Of a DNA stretch of 64,000 nt, positions 1 to 7,782 are shown piece after piece (the first letter of the stretch is position 1; each line of letters opens with the position of its first letter). The notes beneath the pieces are model-generated. The model was not told the origin of the DNA. It searched no databases and worked only from the letters and a program-made list of their open reading frames with translations. The stretch is taken from contig NZ_BAWM01000036.1 in assembly GCF_000759675.1 (NCBI RefSeq), positions 43,088 to 107,087 on the forward strand, in the 5' to 3' direction. Origin of the DNA: Neobacillus niacini. GTDB taxonomy: Bacteria > Bacillota > Bacilli > Bacillales > Cytobacillaceae. The translations under genes and the position numbers were made by a program.

Positions 1-803
1 AAAAGTCCAAAATCATGTAAGGCAAAAGCGTCATTTTTTTGAAAACGATCCTGTACATATCCATGCTCCCAATCACTTTCACTGCAGTGCGATTGGACAT
101 ATGTATCATACTTAGCCGCTAATTCTCCCAACCCTTTTAAGGCATCGTCAGTACAGCTTGGAATAAAGCGCGGTGTTACAACAGGGTAAATACCCTGTTT
201 CGTTGATTGGGCTAATTCGTTGACTGCTAAAATGAATTCCTCGGTATCCTTTAATGCCGTTTGCGTATCAGCGTCACGGTAGATTTCTGAGGTTTGGTCA
301 GGATTATCCATAACCACCTTCCCCACTAAACCGCGCTGTCCTTTTTCTGCACAAATTTTTGCTAGCAGTAAGCTTGCTTCTTTATGAACCGTTGCAAAAT
401 AAAGAGCCGTGGTAGTTCCATTTGCCAGCAGCGTGCTGACAACATCTTGATACACCTTTTTGGCAAAACCAAGATCCGAAAATTTAGATTCCAATGGAAA
501 GGTGTATGTATTTAGCCAATCATAAAGGGGAATATCCAACGCCGTCCCTGATTGCGCCCATTGCGGCGCATGTACATGCAAATCAACAAAACCCGGTAAA
601 AAATACTGACCATCTTTTAAACACTGAAGATTATCTTGGTAAGTTTGTAGTATCGTCTGATATTCTGGATTTTCTGGTGCAACCACTTTCTCAATCAGTC
701 CGTCTTCACTGATACAGAAAAGATGTTCTTTTAAAATATGTACCTCTGTTGGTGACTTGCTCGTAAAAGCAGTCCCCCGGAAAACCCGCGCATAGTTTTT
801 CAT
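1..803 (-). CDS. guaD: Guanine deaminase, amidohydrolase type (partial, C-terminus outside the window)
   Basis: The reading frame is open from 803 down to the window edge, giving the first ~267 residues. It would deaminate guanine to xanthine in purine salvage. Seen: the metal-binding motif PGFVDLHVHAPQ at about residues 68-79, followed by LDIPLYDWLNTYTFP, a pattern typical of amidohydrolase-fold guanine deaminases, and a later QSHCSES stretch that fits a further metal-ligand histidine. The start ATG has AAGGTG about 6 nt upstream. This is not the small cytidine-deaminase-like GuaD of B. subtilis. A related hydrolase such as 8-oxoguanine deaminase is the main alternative. Confidence 0.85.
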   Translation of the reverse strand, partial: MKNYARVFRGTAFTSKSPTEVHILKEHLFCISEDGLIEKVVAPENPEYQTILQTYQDNLQCLKDGQYFLPGFVDLHVHAPQWAQSGTALDIPLYDWLNTYTFPLESKFSDLGFAKKVYQDVVSTLLANGTTTALYFATVHKEASLLLAKICAEKGQRGLVGKVVMDNPDQTSEIYRDADTQTALKDTEEFILAVNELAQSTKQGIYPVVTPRFIPSCTDDALKGLGELAAKYDTYVQSHCSESDWEHGYVQDRFQKNDAFALHDFGL

Positions 804-1210
804 CAACTTCACCTTGTTCGTATTGTGTTTTACTATTTGATATTATAGTGTATCAAATTAGGTAAGTCTATTTTGCAGGATCCTTATTGATTGATTGCTA
901 TATAAATATGGAAAAAGTAGGTTTATCAAAGTTCAGAATATTATCTTCTGAAAATCCAAATTTCAAACCTTATTATCAGTAATACTACTTTCCTTGGTTT
1001 GGTTTTTATTTTCGGTTTGAACATTCAATGTTTTCACCCTGAAAAGGCGTTTGCATGTATTGCAGACGCTTTTTTGTATTTTTTGAAACTGTTTAACCAA
1101 ATCGCTGATTCTGTCTTAACACCATGGTAAATGTCCAATCGATTCTTGTCTTTTGAAATACATATATAAGGAATATTTATTCTTCAGATAATCCAAAAGG
1201 TGGTGAAGAT
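804..1210. other. Intergenic region with one terminator-like hairpin
   Basis: About 400 bases without a convincing gene. It holds the guaD promoter side, a rho-independent terminator-like hairpin at 1046-1076, and one arm (1012-1025) of a 14-bp inverted repeat whose other arm is at 1326-1339. A 24-codon frame beginning near 908 has no ribosome binding site and was not called. Confidence 0.5.
1046..1076 (+). terminator. Rho-independent terminator-like hairpin
   Basis: The arms GCGTTTGCA and TGCAGACGC (one G-T pair) enclose a 5-nt loop and are followed by TTTTTT. No plus-strand gene precedes it, so its transcript is unknown. Confidence 0.6.
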
Positions 1211-1327
1211 ATGGGCTTTGGTTACGGCTGTGGGGGCTATGGCTATGGTGGCTATGGCGGCAGTAGCTTTGTATTAATTGTTGTATTGTTCATTTTGTTG
1301 ATTATCGTACTTTCCAGTTGGTGTTAA
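1211..1327 (+). CDS. YjcZ-like Gly/Tyr-rich sporulation mini-protein
   Basis: A 38-residue protein. The first 17 residues are Gly/Tyr-rich (GYGCGGYGYGGYGG), followed by one hydrophobic helix (FVLIVVLFILLIIVL) and the tail SSWC. This is the architecture of the YjcZ family of small sporulation-associated membrane proteins. AAAGGTGGTGAAGAT before the ATG gives a good ribosome binding site. It is first of three tiny genes in the same direction and is flanked by a 14-bp inverted repeat. Spore localisation is inferred from the family. Confidence 0.85.
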   Translation: MGFGYGCGGYGYGGYGGSSFVLIVVLFILLIIVLSSWC

Positions 1328-1369
1328 TGTTCAAACCGACTTTTTAAGTTCATGCTGAAGGTGAAATAA

Positions 1370-1459
1370 ATGGGTGAAGAAAGAGGATTTGGATTTGCTT
1401 TTATTATAGTATTGTTTATTCTCCTTATCATTGTCGGATCTTCTTTTATGGCCTACTAA
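1370..1459 (+). CDS. YjcZ-like single-helix mini-protein
   Basis: A 29-residue protein: a short charged head (MGEERGFGF), one membrane helix (AFIIVLFILLIIVG) and the tail SSFMAY. The helix closely matches that of the preceding gene (IIVLFILLII against LIVVLFILLII), so the two are probably duplicates. GAAGGTGA lies upstream of the ATG. The Gly/Tyr-rich segment of the neighbour is missing, so it is a shortened family member. Confidence 0.75.
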   Translation: MGEERGFGFAFIIVLFILLIIVGSSFMAY

Positions 1460-1539
1460 ATTGTACGGAATAAAGGGCAGGTTAAGTTCATCTGTCCCGT
1501 TGTCATATAGACTTCTGAAATGATAGGAGGATGAAATAA

Positions 1540-1689
1540 ATGCCGTTTTTTGGATTTGACCGAAGAGATCGGTTTTTTCGTGACGACTTTAGAAGAAGAC
1601 TGTTTTTCCCCTTTGTATTTGTATTTGATATAGATAGAAGAAGACGCTTTGAATTCGAAAGAGAAAGAAGAAGAAGACGTAGATTCTAG
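1540..1689 (+). CDS. Arg/Phe-rich mini-protein of unknown function
   Basis: A 49-residue, very basic protein: Phe- and Arg-rich head (MPFFGFDRRDRFFRDDF), a short hydrophobic centre (LFFPFVFVFDI) and an Arg-rich tail ending in RRRRRRF. AGGAGG lies about 9 nt before the ATG. It follows two YjcZ-like genes and precedes a terminator, so co-expression is likely. I do not recognise the family; a small spore or nucleic-acid-associated protein would fit the charge but is not shown. Confidence 0.6.
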   Translation: MPFFGFDRRDRFFRDDFRRRLFFPFVFVFDIDRRRRFEFERERRRRRRF

Positions 1690-1732
1690 TAATAAAAGAT
1701 TAAAACGGTATTTCTAGATTCCAACTGGTAAG

Positions 1733-1770
1733 AACAAGCTGCCACAAAAGGCAGCTGTTCTTTCTTTATT
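1733..1770 (+). terminator. Terminator of the mini-protein cluster
   Basis: The arms AGCTGCC and GGCAGCT with a 6-nt loop are followed by a T-rich run. It lies about 45 nt after the third mini-gene. Confidence 0.75.
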
Positions 1771-1990
1771 TCTATATTTGACATATTGATTCTCACCTCA
1801 ATATATATATTTAACTCAGTTGTTCCACTAACTTGCTTCGTGAGTAAAGCAAGAAAAAAGATCGCCGCAACGCACCTTTCCAGTTGTCACTTTCTAGAAA
1901 AACGGATGATTTCGCTTGAGGAAGGAAGTTTCCAAGAGGACCTTTTTTATCCCGCTGAAAACCCTGAATATATTACTCAGAAAATATTAT

Positions 1991-2019
1991 TTAAAAAAGC
2001 TTACTCAAAGAGTAAGCTT
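1991..2019 (-). terminator. Terminator overlapping the cwlJ stop codon
   Basis: A perfect 10-bp hairpin, AAGCTTACTC / GAGTAAGCTT, with a 3-nt loop and a T-run on the minus strand. The stem includes part of the cwlJ stop codon. Confidence 0.75.
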
Positions 2020-2461
2020 AACTACCGATATAAACACTATCACATGTTCCAGGTTTTGGTTCATAATAACAATGATTTTTAAATTGACCAGAATGAGGTT
2101 GACCGTACCATGTTGGAGGGCATGGAGCATACGGATTAAAGTACCAAAGAGCATATTTCCCTGGGTGTTGTCTCCAATAATCCAAATTCTGTTTTGCTAA
2201 TCTCTTTTCAGCAGTTCTCGCTCTTTGATAAAATACATTTCCTTTTTGAACAGCTTCAAAAGAAAAATTTCCTCCTTGTACTTGAAAAATGACATCGGGA
2301 ATTTTTCTTAAACCTTTAAAGTCTAAACAATCTGCTTTAAGACGATTAACAATTACATTTCCAACATATAACATTCCTTGTTTTCCTTCACCTTCGGCTT
2401 CTGCTCTCATCATCCTTGCCATTAAGTCAACATCTGAACTGCGGTAATTTACTCTAGGCAT
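2018..2461 (-). CDS. cwlJ: Spore cortex-lytic cell wall hydrolase CwlJ
   Basis: A 147-residue protein of the CwlJ/SleB hydrolase family, which degrades spore cortex peptidoglycan during germination. Seen: DVDLMARMMRAEAEGEGKQG near the N-terminus (Glu-rich catalytic region), MLYVGNVIVNR, FEAVQKG, and the C-terminal LWYFNPYAPCP...W region. Length is close to B. subtilis CwlJ (about 142 residues) and there is no signal peptide, as expected for CwlJ rather than SleB. GGAGGTG precedes the ATG. In B. subtilis cwlJ lies next to gerQ; no gerQ is seen here, so a monocistronic unit is likely. Confidence 0.95.
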   Translation of the reverse strand: MPRVNYRSSDVDLMARMMRAEAEGEGKQGMLYVGNVIVNRLKADCLDFKGLRKIPDVIFQVQGGNFSFEAVQKGNVFYQRARTAEKRLAKQNLDYWRQHPGKYALWYFNPYAPCPPTWYGQPHSGQFKNHCYYEPKPGTCDSVYIGS

Positions 2462-2676
2462 TTTTTCACCTCCAAAATATAGTATGAAAAAAAGCCTACA
2501 ATGATGACATTGTTTAAATAATAAAAGTGATTATGCTAACATCAGGAATGCTTCTCAATCATAAAAAGAACATCTCCTATAAGGGGGGAGGCACCTGTTT
2601 TTCTTAAGATACACAATTGCATAAATTATAACTTAACTGAAAAAAATATATTATTACTATTTTTTAGGGAGATGTT

Positions 2677-3246
2677 ATGAAAATGGCATTTGAGAAGGGG
2701 CTCGCTCAATCAGAAAAAGCTTATAATCAGTTCACTGAGATAAGTTCTTTACTTGCAAATACAGTGACGGAAGAATTTCTCTCAACCTGGCAATGGTGGT
2801 TTGGTCTCGCACTATTTATTGTTCCATGGATTGTTTGGTTTAGACTCAGGAAGAAAGATAGTGCAGGACGTCTCCTTTTAGGTGGCTTACTGACTATTAT
2901 ATTATCACTTACAATAGATCTTGCAGCATTATCTTTAGGGCTCTGGTCATACCCAATGGTAATCATCCCTCTATCACCATTTCTATTTTTACCATATCAC
3001 TTTACTTTAGCACCAGTTGGTGTAATGTTCGCTCTACAAATAAAACCAAAAATGAATACCTTGTTAAAAGGAATCTTATTTTCTTCAATTGCTGCTTTTG
3101 GAGGAATGAATTTCTTTAGTGCCATCGACTTTTACAACCCTAAGAATTGGTCCACTCTATATGATTTTATAATTTTTTTAACTCTTTACTATGCGGCTTA
3201 TTCGGTTACAAAGATTGAGAGCTATACTAAATTAGATAAGGGATAA
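2677..3246 (+). CDS. Multi-pass membrane protein, possibly CBO0543-like
   Basis: 189 residues with about five hydrophobic segments (roughly 41-58, 69-95, 98-118, 128-148 and 160-180) after a soluble N-terminus. AGGGAGATGTT gives the ribosome binding site. The pattern W(L/Y)..P....LPYHFTLAPVGVMF recalls the uncharacterised CBO0543-type membrane proteins of spore formers, but this is a weak match by eye. It stands alone, with cwlJ divergent upstream. Function is unknown. Confidence 0.6.
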   Translation: MKMAFEKGLAQSEKAYNQFTEISSLLANTVTEEFLSTWQWWFGLALFIVPWIVWFRLRKKDSAGRLLLGGLLTIILSLTIDLAALSLGLWSYPMVIIPLSPFLFLPYHFTLAPVGVMFALQIKPKMNTLLKGILFSSIAAFGGMNFFSAIDFYNPKNWSTLYDFIIFLTLYYAAYSVTKIESYTKLDKG

Positions 3247-3940
3247 ACCTAATATGTATAACGACCTAGCGACCTCTTTTTAGACGAGAACTACTTTAAT
3301 AAACAGGGAAAGCAATCAATTGTACGACATTCACTACGAGGACTCCAAAGCATAGGATAAACTGTTACGTTACAAGAACCTGAAGCATCTTAATCTATAC
3401 AACTTACCTACAATAAATCAATATATTAGGCGCCCTCCCCTTTTAAAAAAAATGAATGAGCTGCGTTTTCTTAAGTATTTCCTTTTTTGCCAAATTGCCG
3501 AAGTTTATTTTCAGGGTAGTTGAAAAAGAGATTAATTAACTGGAGAAATATTAAGTCTAAAATTGCAGTTCTAACTATGTCTACAATCAGTTTATTAATA
3601 TCTTGATTTTTAATTTTCGGTTCAAAGAAGTACCTCAAACAATAGACCACAGCGAAAAATAAATAACAGAAATAATGAAATTCCCTATTGTAAAAAGATT
3701 CCTACCTTCGTTTTTTATGTAAATATTCTATTCGTGAAATGGTATATCCTTCTTGAACTGACCCCTTAGTACAACAAGAAAAAAGACCGCAGCAGCGATC
3801 CCGGTTCTTTAACTCTTGCCCCCATTGGTTTTAGTTGATTGTTTTTTTCTTTCTTACTTCTTTCAATTATTATAGCAACTAAAAGACATCCAATCCCTAT
3901 TATATGCCTGATAATATTACCTTCAAGGGAAAATTTAGTT
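3247..3940. other. Intergenic region without a recognisable gene
   Basis: About 700 A+T-rich bases with no open frame of credible composition. Near 3780-3812 there is a damaged hairpin (AAGACCG ... CGGTTCTTT) that looks like an eroded terminator. On the minus strand near 3820-3935 a stretch could encode a short hydrophobic segment, but it has no start codon or ribosome binding site. The region looks like decayed sequence next to the VOC pseudogene. Confidence 0.4.
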
Positions 3941-4013
3941 TCATTTAAGCATTTCTTTGAACTCTTCCGTGATTTGTTTGACTAACTCATATTTTCCATC
4001 GGCTGTATTCTCA

Positions 4014-4365
4014 TTATCCCTTGTATGCTTTCTGTAATTTCACAAGATCAAATTTCTTCATTTTAAGAAATGCTTTCGTTACCCGCGCAAGTTGCTCCGG
4101 TGTGCCCTTTCTCATCATCTCGTCCATCTCACTTGGAACAATCTGCCAGGACAAGCCATACTTATCTTGAATCCAGCCATACTTCTCACTAAACGGATAC
4201 TTATCAAGTGGCATTAACGCTGTGCCACCTTCGAACAATTGTTCTAAACCTCATTTATTTTTTCACTCGCGTCTTTTTCTCGCGATGGGTCAAAATTAAC
4301 TATGAAAGACACCGACGGATTTAACTTGAACAAAGGCCCAGCGCTATCGCCGGATATTGGCAATA
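4014..4365 (-). pseudogene. VOC/PhnB-like (glyoxalase fold) protein remnant, frameshifted and 5'-truncated
   Basis: Two frames together give the C-terminal half of a PhnB-like VOC protein. The upstream piece (about 4252-4365) reads through LFKLNPSVSFIVNFD and stops at TAG. One base out of frame, the downstream piece continues [33 protein letters not shown], given here as separate motifs [20 protein letters not shown] and [12 protein letters not shown], to the stop at 4014. The N-terminal strands expected upstream are absent and replaced by the promoter region of the next gene. A one-base deletion plus loss of the 5' half is the simplest reading. Confidence 0.8.
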
Positions 4366-4434
4366 CTTTTATGTTTTACGTTACGAAATAGGTTGTTATA
4401 ATGGTAGTTATGAAATACTTAGGGGGATGTCGAA

Positions 4435-4665
4435 ATGACCACATTTGAAAAGTTAAAGCCTATTATCGCAGACCAACTTGGTGTCAAAATGGAGAATATC
4501 AAACCGGAAGCATCATTCAAAGAGGACTTCGATGCTGATTCGCTAGATATGGTGGACCTGACGATGGAAATTGAAGATGAATTCGCGATCGAGATTAGTG
4601 ACAAAGTTGCAGCGAAGCTTCAAACAGTCGGTGATGTCGTAAATTATATTGAAAACCGTCGTTAA
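4435..4665 (+). CDS. Orphan acyl carrier protein
   Basis: A 76-residue ACP. The phosphopantetheine-attachment motif DADSLDMVDL is present with Ser36 as the modified residue, and the acidic helix II (MEIEDEFAIEI) is intact. It would carry acyl chains as thioesters in the cytoplasm. The start is well supported by TAGGGGGATGTCGAA before the ATG. It stands alone, whereas the housekeeping acpP of Bacillaceae is usually in the plsX-fabD-fabG-acpP-rnc cluster, so this is probably a second ACP. A short decayed frame follows at about 4700-4787. Its partner enzymes are not in the window. Confidence 0.9.
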   Translation: MTTFEKLKPIIADQLGVKMENIKPEASFKEDFDADSLDMVDLTMEIEDEFAIEISDKVAAKLQTVGDVVNYIENRR

Positions 4666-4773
4666 CAAATAAGGAAGGCGGATAGCCCAAAGCATGCGTA
4701 CTCTAGAAAGCAGGTGAACGTATCGCAGAAGGCATCCGCTACTATGTGTATATTACAGAAATGCAGTGTGTAA

Positions 4774-5808
4774 TTACAGGGTCTTAATTTTTGTTAATTC
4801 TTGTTCAATACCACTCATTATATCAAATGCTCCATCTGACTTATTTGAGCAAACAACGACCTTAATAGATAAGCCAGGATAATAAGCAGAATGAAAGCTA
4901 ACACCGGGATCATACCCCATTATATGATATTTAAGGATACTGTTATCGGTTTTTTTCTTAATCCAAATACCATAACCATAGTAACCACTTTCATTGACTT
5001 GTGTATGAGTGGATAATAGCTTATTTGTGTATGTTTCATTTAATAGTTGGTAATTCATAAGTGCATTCCATAGTTTAGCCATATCATAAGCTGTTACAAA
5101 TGCTCCACCATCGGAACCACCTTTTACAGGTAAAGAATAGATGTTTGTTTTCCAAGTTCCATCAGGTTTATCGATATAGCCTAATGCTGTATTTGGCGGT
5201 AGAGAGTCAAATGAAAAGTATCCAGATTGCGTCATATCAGCTTTATTGAAAATATGTTTTTGAACATAATCAGAGAATTCAAGTCCACTTACTTGTTCCA
5301 CAATTAATCCTAATAAAATATAGCCAGCATTGTTATAGTGAAAAGATTCCCGTGCTTGAGATTTCATAGGCTCGTTTTGAAACAATGGTAAGAAGTCTTT
5401 TAACTTTCTTATATGATACATAGGATTATTGACCCAAAGATCCTCAAAGTCATCCATTACATCCTCATCAAAATAATCTGGTATTCCCGAAGTATGTGTC
5501 AGTAAATGATGGACAGTAACTTTATTATCAAAATGTTTAAAATCAACTTTGAGACAATCGCTCAATTTAGAATCAAAAGAAATTTCTCCCTCTTCTACAA
5601 GCTGACAAATTGCAATTGCCGTAAAGAGTTTACATCCAGATGCTATTCCAAAGCGAGTAGCAGAATTATTTTCTAATTGATCTGAACGGTTGGCGTACCC
5701 AAAGTTTTTATCTAGTAAAACCTTATCCTTATCTTCAACAAATACTGAACCTGAGAAACCACCCTTACTTTGAATATTTGAAACTATTTCTATTATATTT
5801 ATGTTCAT
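4774..5808 (-). CDS. Serine hydrolase of the beta-lactamase / penicillin-binding protein family
   Basis: 344 residues. Seen: the class C-like S-x-x-K motif as SGCK at about residues 57-60 (FGIASGCKLFTAIAI), the Y-x-N motif in FHYNNAGYILLGLI, and HLLTHTSGIPDYF, the standard pattern of family S12 and esterase-type serine hydrolases. No signal peptide is visible, so it is probably cytoplasmic. GGAGGAATAGCT precedes the ATG. The substrate (D-peptide, ester or beta-lactam) cannot be told from sequence. A small membrane-protein gene lies just upstream on the same strand. Confidence 0.85.
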   Translation of the reverse strand: MNINIIEIVSNIQSKGGFSGSVFVEDKDKVLLDKNFGYANRSDQLENNSATRFGIASGCKLFTAIAICQLVEEGEISFDSKLSDCLKVDFKHFDNKVTVHHLLTHTSGIPDYFDEDVMDDFEDLWVNNPMYHIRKLKDFLPLFQNEPMKSQARESFHYNNAGYILLGLIVEQVSGLEFSDYVQKHIFNKADMTQSGYFSFDSLPPNTALGYIDKPDGTWKTNIYSLPVKGGSDGGAFVTAYDMAKLWNALMNYQLLNETYTNKLLSTHTQVNESGYYGYGIWIKKKTDNSILKYHIMGYDPGVSFHSAYYPGLSIKVVVCSNKSDGAFDIMSGIEQELTKIKTL

Positions 5809-5843
5809 AGCTATTCCTCCATATTTCTATTTTAACCTTGGAA

Positions 5844-6005
5844 CTAACCAGCTAATAGAGGAACGATTATTATAGAAAATCCTAAACTGATTAATAATGT
5901 TACAACCCAATCCCTTTTTTTGGTCATTTTAAAAAGTATATTCAAAACCGAACTAATACACATACAAACTAAAAATACGAATAAAACCATCATAAGTGAC
6001 TCCAA
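5844..6005 (-). CDS. Small membrane protein of unknown function
   Basis: Reading from a TTG at 6005 gives 53 residues (LESLMMVLFVFLVCMCISS...) with two hydrophobic helices separated by a basic loop (KMTKKRDW). AGGGGG lies 6 nt before this TTG, so I prefer it. A TTG at 6026 and an ATG at 5993 are also possible. It sits 35 nt upstream of the serine hydrolase gene and may be co-transcribed. The family is not recognised. Confidence 0.55.
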   Translation of the reverse strand: MESLMMVLFVFLVCMCISSVLNILFKMTKKRDWVVTLLISLGFSIIIVPLLAG

Positions 6006-6026
6006 ATGCATGCCCCCTGACAACAA

Positions 6027-6334
6027 TAATATGTATTATTTTACCACAAAAGTCCAAATCCTTATTAAACTAACATGCACGTTGCACAATAAAAAAGGCT
6101 GCCGCAGCAACCTATAAGTAGGGATTAGTTGGTGCGTATGTATTTAATTTGCATGTCCGTTCGTTTATTGAGCTTTCTTCTGAATACTTCATAGTTGATC
6201 TAAAATGGGCAAAGTATGTTCAAACAAACTTTTTTATTTAAACAAGAATAACAATAGAAGCCTCCCAGATAAAAGGAGGCTCATTTTAATTTACATACAA
6301 ATCCTTCTTCAATTATCCTGCTTCGTTAGCACAA
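6027..6334. other. Intergenic region with weak hairpins
   Basis: No gene is seen. A hairpin with arms AGCCTCC and GGAGGCT lies at about 6258-6281 without a good T-run. A GGCTGC...GCAACC half-hairpin near 6091-6113 looks like an eroded terminator. Confidence 0.4.
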
Positions 6335-6365
6335 TAAAAAAACAGACTCTAAAATAGAGCCTGTC
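6335..6365 (-). terminator. Terminator of the first cspC gene
   Basis: The arms CAGACTCTA and TAGAGCCTG (one G-T pair) are followed by a long T-run on the minus strand. Confidence 0.85.
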
Positions 6366-6382
6366 TATGTCCGACATTGTTA

Positions 6383-6583
6383 TTAAGCTTTGCGAACGTT
6401 AGTAGCTTGGGGTCCACGTTGACCTTGCTCTACTTCAAAAGTAACTGCTTGACCTTCGTCTAAAGATTTGAAACCTTCGCTTTGGATTGCTGAGAAGTGA
6501 ACGAATACATCGTCTCCAGCTTCGCGTTCGATGAATCCAAATCCTTTTTCTGCGTTAAACCATTTTACTTTACCTTGTTCCAT
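6383..6583 (-). CDS. cspC: Cold-shock protein CspC-type (copy 1)
   Basis: A 66-residue single-domain cold-shock protein that binds single-stranded nucleic acid. RNP1 (KGFGFIE) and RNP2 (DVFVHFS) are intact, and [20 protein letters not shown] is closer to B. subtilis CspC than to CspB or CspD. The start is set by AGGAGG 8 nt upstream; a longer open frame to 6616 begins inside the leader and is ignored. A near-identical copy lies at 36311-36511, differing by Ser/Thr at one position. The leader carries a hairpin described separately. Confidence 0.97.
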   Translation of the reverse strand: MEQGKVKWFNAEKGFGFIEREAGDDVFVHFSAIQSEGFKSLDEGQAVTFEVEQGQRGPQATNVRKA

Positions 6584-6640
6584 GTGTGTTTCCTCCTGAT
6601 GTGTGCTTTTGCACACAATATGTTACTATCCTTGCTCCCA
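6584..6640 (-). promoter_or_regulatory. Structured 5' leader of cspC copy 1
   Basis: On the minus strand the leader contains GAGCAAGGATAGTAACA (6621-6637) and then a perfect hairpin GTGTGC-AAAA-GCACAC (6601-6616) that ends 3 nt before AGGAGG. The second cspC gene has the same block and the same hairpin in the same order. This looks like a conserved RNA element controlling access to the ribosome binding site. A cold-responsive role is inferred from the gene it precedes. Confidence 0.6.
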
Positions 6641-7033
6641 GTGATCATTAAGACGAAAAGTTCTATTAATACTATCCTTTACACCGAACAAAAATAATTC
6701 TTCCTTAGAATACCATTTTTCGAAAATGTTTGCAAGCTTACCATCTATTATGTGAATTTATGTCACTTTCAATAAAAAGTTTTTTTACTTTCTACATTGT
6801 AGCTCTAACTTTTAAGAATAACTTGTAAAATTTATAGTCATCTTCACTAATAATTGAATGTGTAATTTATTCAGCTTATATGGCTTTAAATGGTTATTAT
6901 AGATGAAACTATCTTTTTCTATATTAAAACTAAAGGTTTTCTCTTTCTTTATGTACCTTTTGTGTGGAGTTTTTTGTCAAATGCGACATAAAGGAGTCAT
7001 TTTTTTCTTCAACTAAACTCATTCGTGAGTCAA
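6641..7033. other. Intergenic region upstream of cspC
   Basis: About 390 A+T-rich bases that must contain the cspC promoter and the rest of its leader. No gene is recognised. The open frame on the plus strand from 6964 runs through the ycnI terminator and into ycnI antisense and is not credible. Confidence 0.5.
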
Positions 7034-7035
7034 TA

Positions 7036-7071
7036 AGAAAAAGACAAGGGAATCTAATCTCTTGTCTTTTT
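7036..7071 (-). terminator. Terminator of the copper operon
   Basis: The arms AAAAGACAAG and CTTGTCTTTT with a 12-nt loop lie just after ycnI. T-runs on both sides could allow bidirectional use. Confidence 0.8.
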
Positions 7072-7079
7072 AGAAATAA

Positions 7080-7739
7080 TTATGCACGTTTTTTTAGAGA
7101 AATAACAAGCGATAATAACCCTGCAATTAAAGCAGCAATCGATACATAAAGTGGAGCATTTGAAGAATTTGTTGTTTCATTTACTTCTTCCTTATTAGCT
7201 TGTTCCGTTTTTACTTCTTCCTTAGATTCATTTGTCTTAACTGTACTATGGTGATCCCCGGACCCATCAGCTGGTTTTGGATTAACTGTAGTCACAGACG
7301 CAGGTTTTTCAGCATCTTGTGTTCCAACCCACTCTACTACGGTTCCATCCTGATAGGTTTGATAGGCTTTAAATACAATTTCCGTTGCGTCGTCTGCAAC
7401 TTTTCCTTGAATGTTAAATAGTCCAAATTCTGTTGATTTTAACCCTTCTTCTTCTGCTGTCCACGTTACACTCGTAATCTTTTCTGAAGCATCTTTTTGA
7501 ATTTCATATTTCCAGCCTGGTTTTGGTTCAATTCGGCTAATATTCACGGCTGACGGAAATTCCACTCTAATTTGTGTGGTTGGTACCGTTTCATTCTCAG
7601 ATGGTACCCTTACGGTAAACATTTCATAGCTTCCTTGAGTTGTTTCCTTAGGCAGGACCGTTACATGTGCACTTGCAATTCCTGCAAAAAGTAAAAATGC
7701 TCCTAACATTACTGCAAGCGAGGTCATCATCTTTTTCAT
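7080..7739 (-). CDS. ycnI: YcnI-family (DUF1775) copper-handling membrane-anchored protein
   Basis: 219 residues. A signal peptide (about 1-24) ends in IASAHVTV, so the mature protein would start with the His that binds Cu(II) in characterised YcnI. The DUF1775 domain spans about 24-150 and is followed by a low-complexity Glu/Lys/Asn-rich linker and a C-terminal membrane helix (APLYVSIAALIAGLLSLVIS) with the anchor KKRA. It would act outside the cell membrane as a copper chaperone. It is the last gene of ycnK-copC-ycnI, the same order as in B. subtilis. Confidence 0.93.
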   Translation of the reverse strand: MKKMMTSLAVMLGAFLLFAGIASAHVTVLPKETTQGSYEMFTVRVPSENETVPTTQIRVEFPSAVNISRIEPKPGWKYEIQKDASEKITSVTWTAEEEGLKSTEFGLFNIQGKVADDATEIVFKAYQTYQDGTVVEWVGTQDAEKPASVTTVNPKPADGSGDHHSTVKTNESKEEVKTEQANKEEVNETTNSSNAPLYVSIAALIAGLLSLVISLKKRA

Positions 7740-7782
7740 TAATAATCTCTTCCCTTCAACAAATTATAATAGACACAAATGC

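Noticed and set aside
1786..2200. Two overlapping plus-strand frames before cwlJ
   Set aside because: They run through the cwlJ terminator and the antisense of cwlJ and lack start signals.
2677..3246. Germination or sporulation gene by proximity to cwlJ
   Set aside because: The gene is divergent from cwlJ with its own signals, and the family has no known role.
4680..4787. Second gene after the ACP
   Set aside because: A short frame ending CVITGS is protein-like, but it has an upstream stop and no start, so it is at most a remnant.
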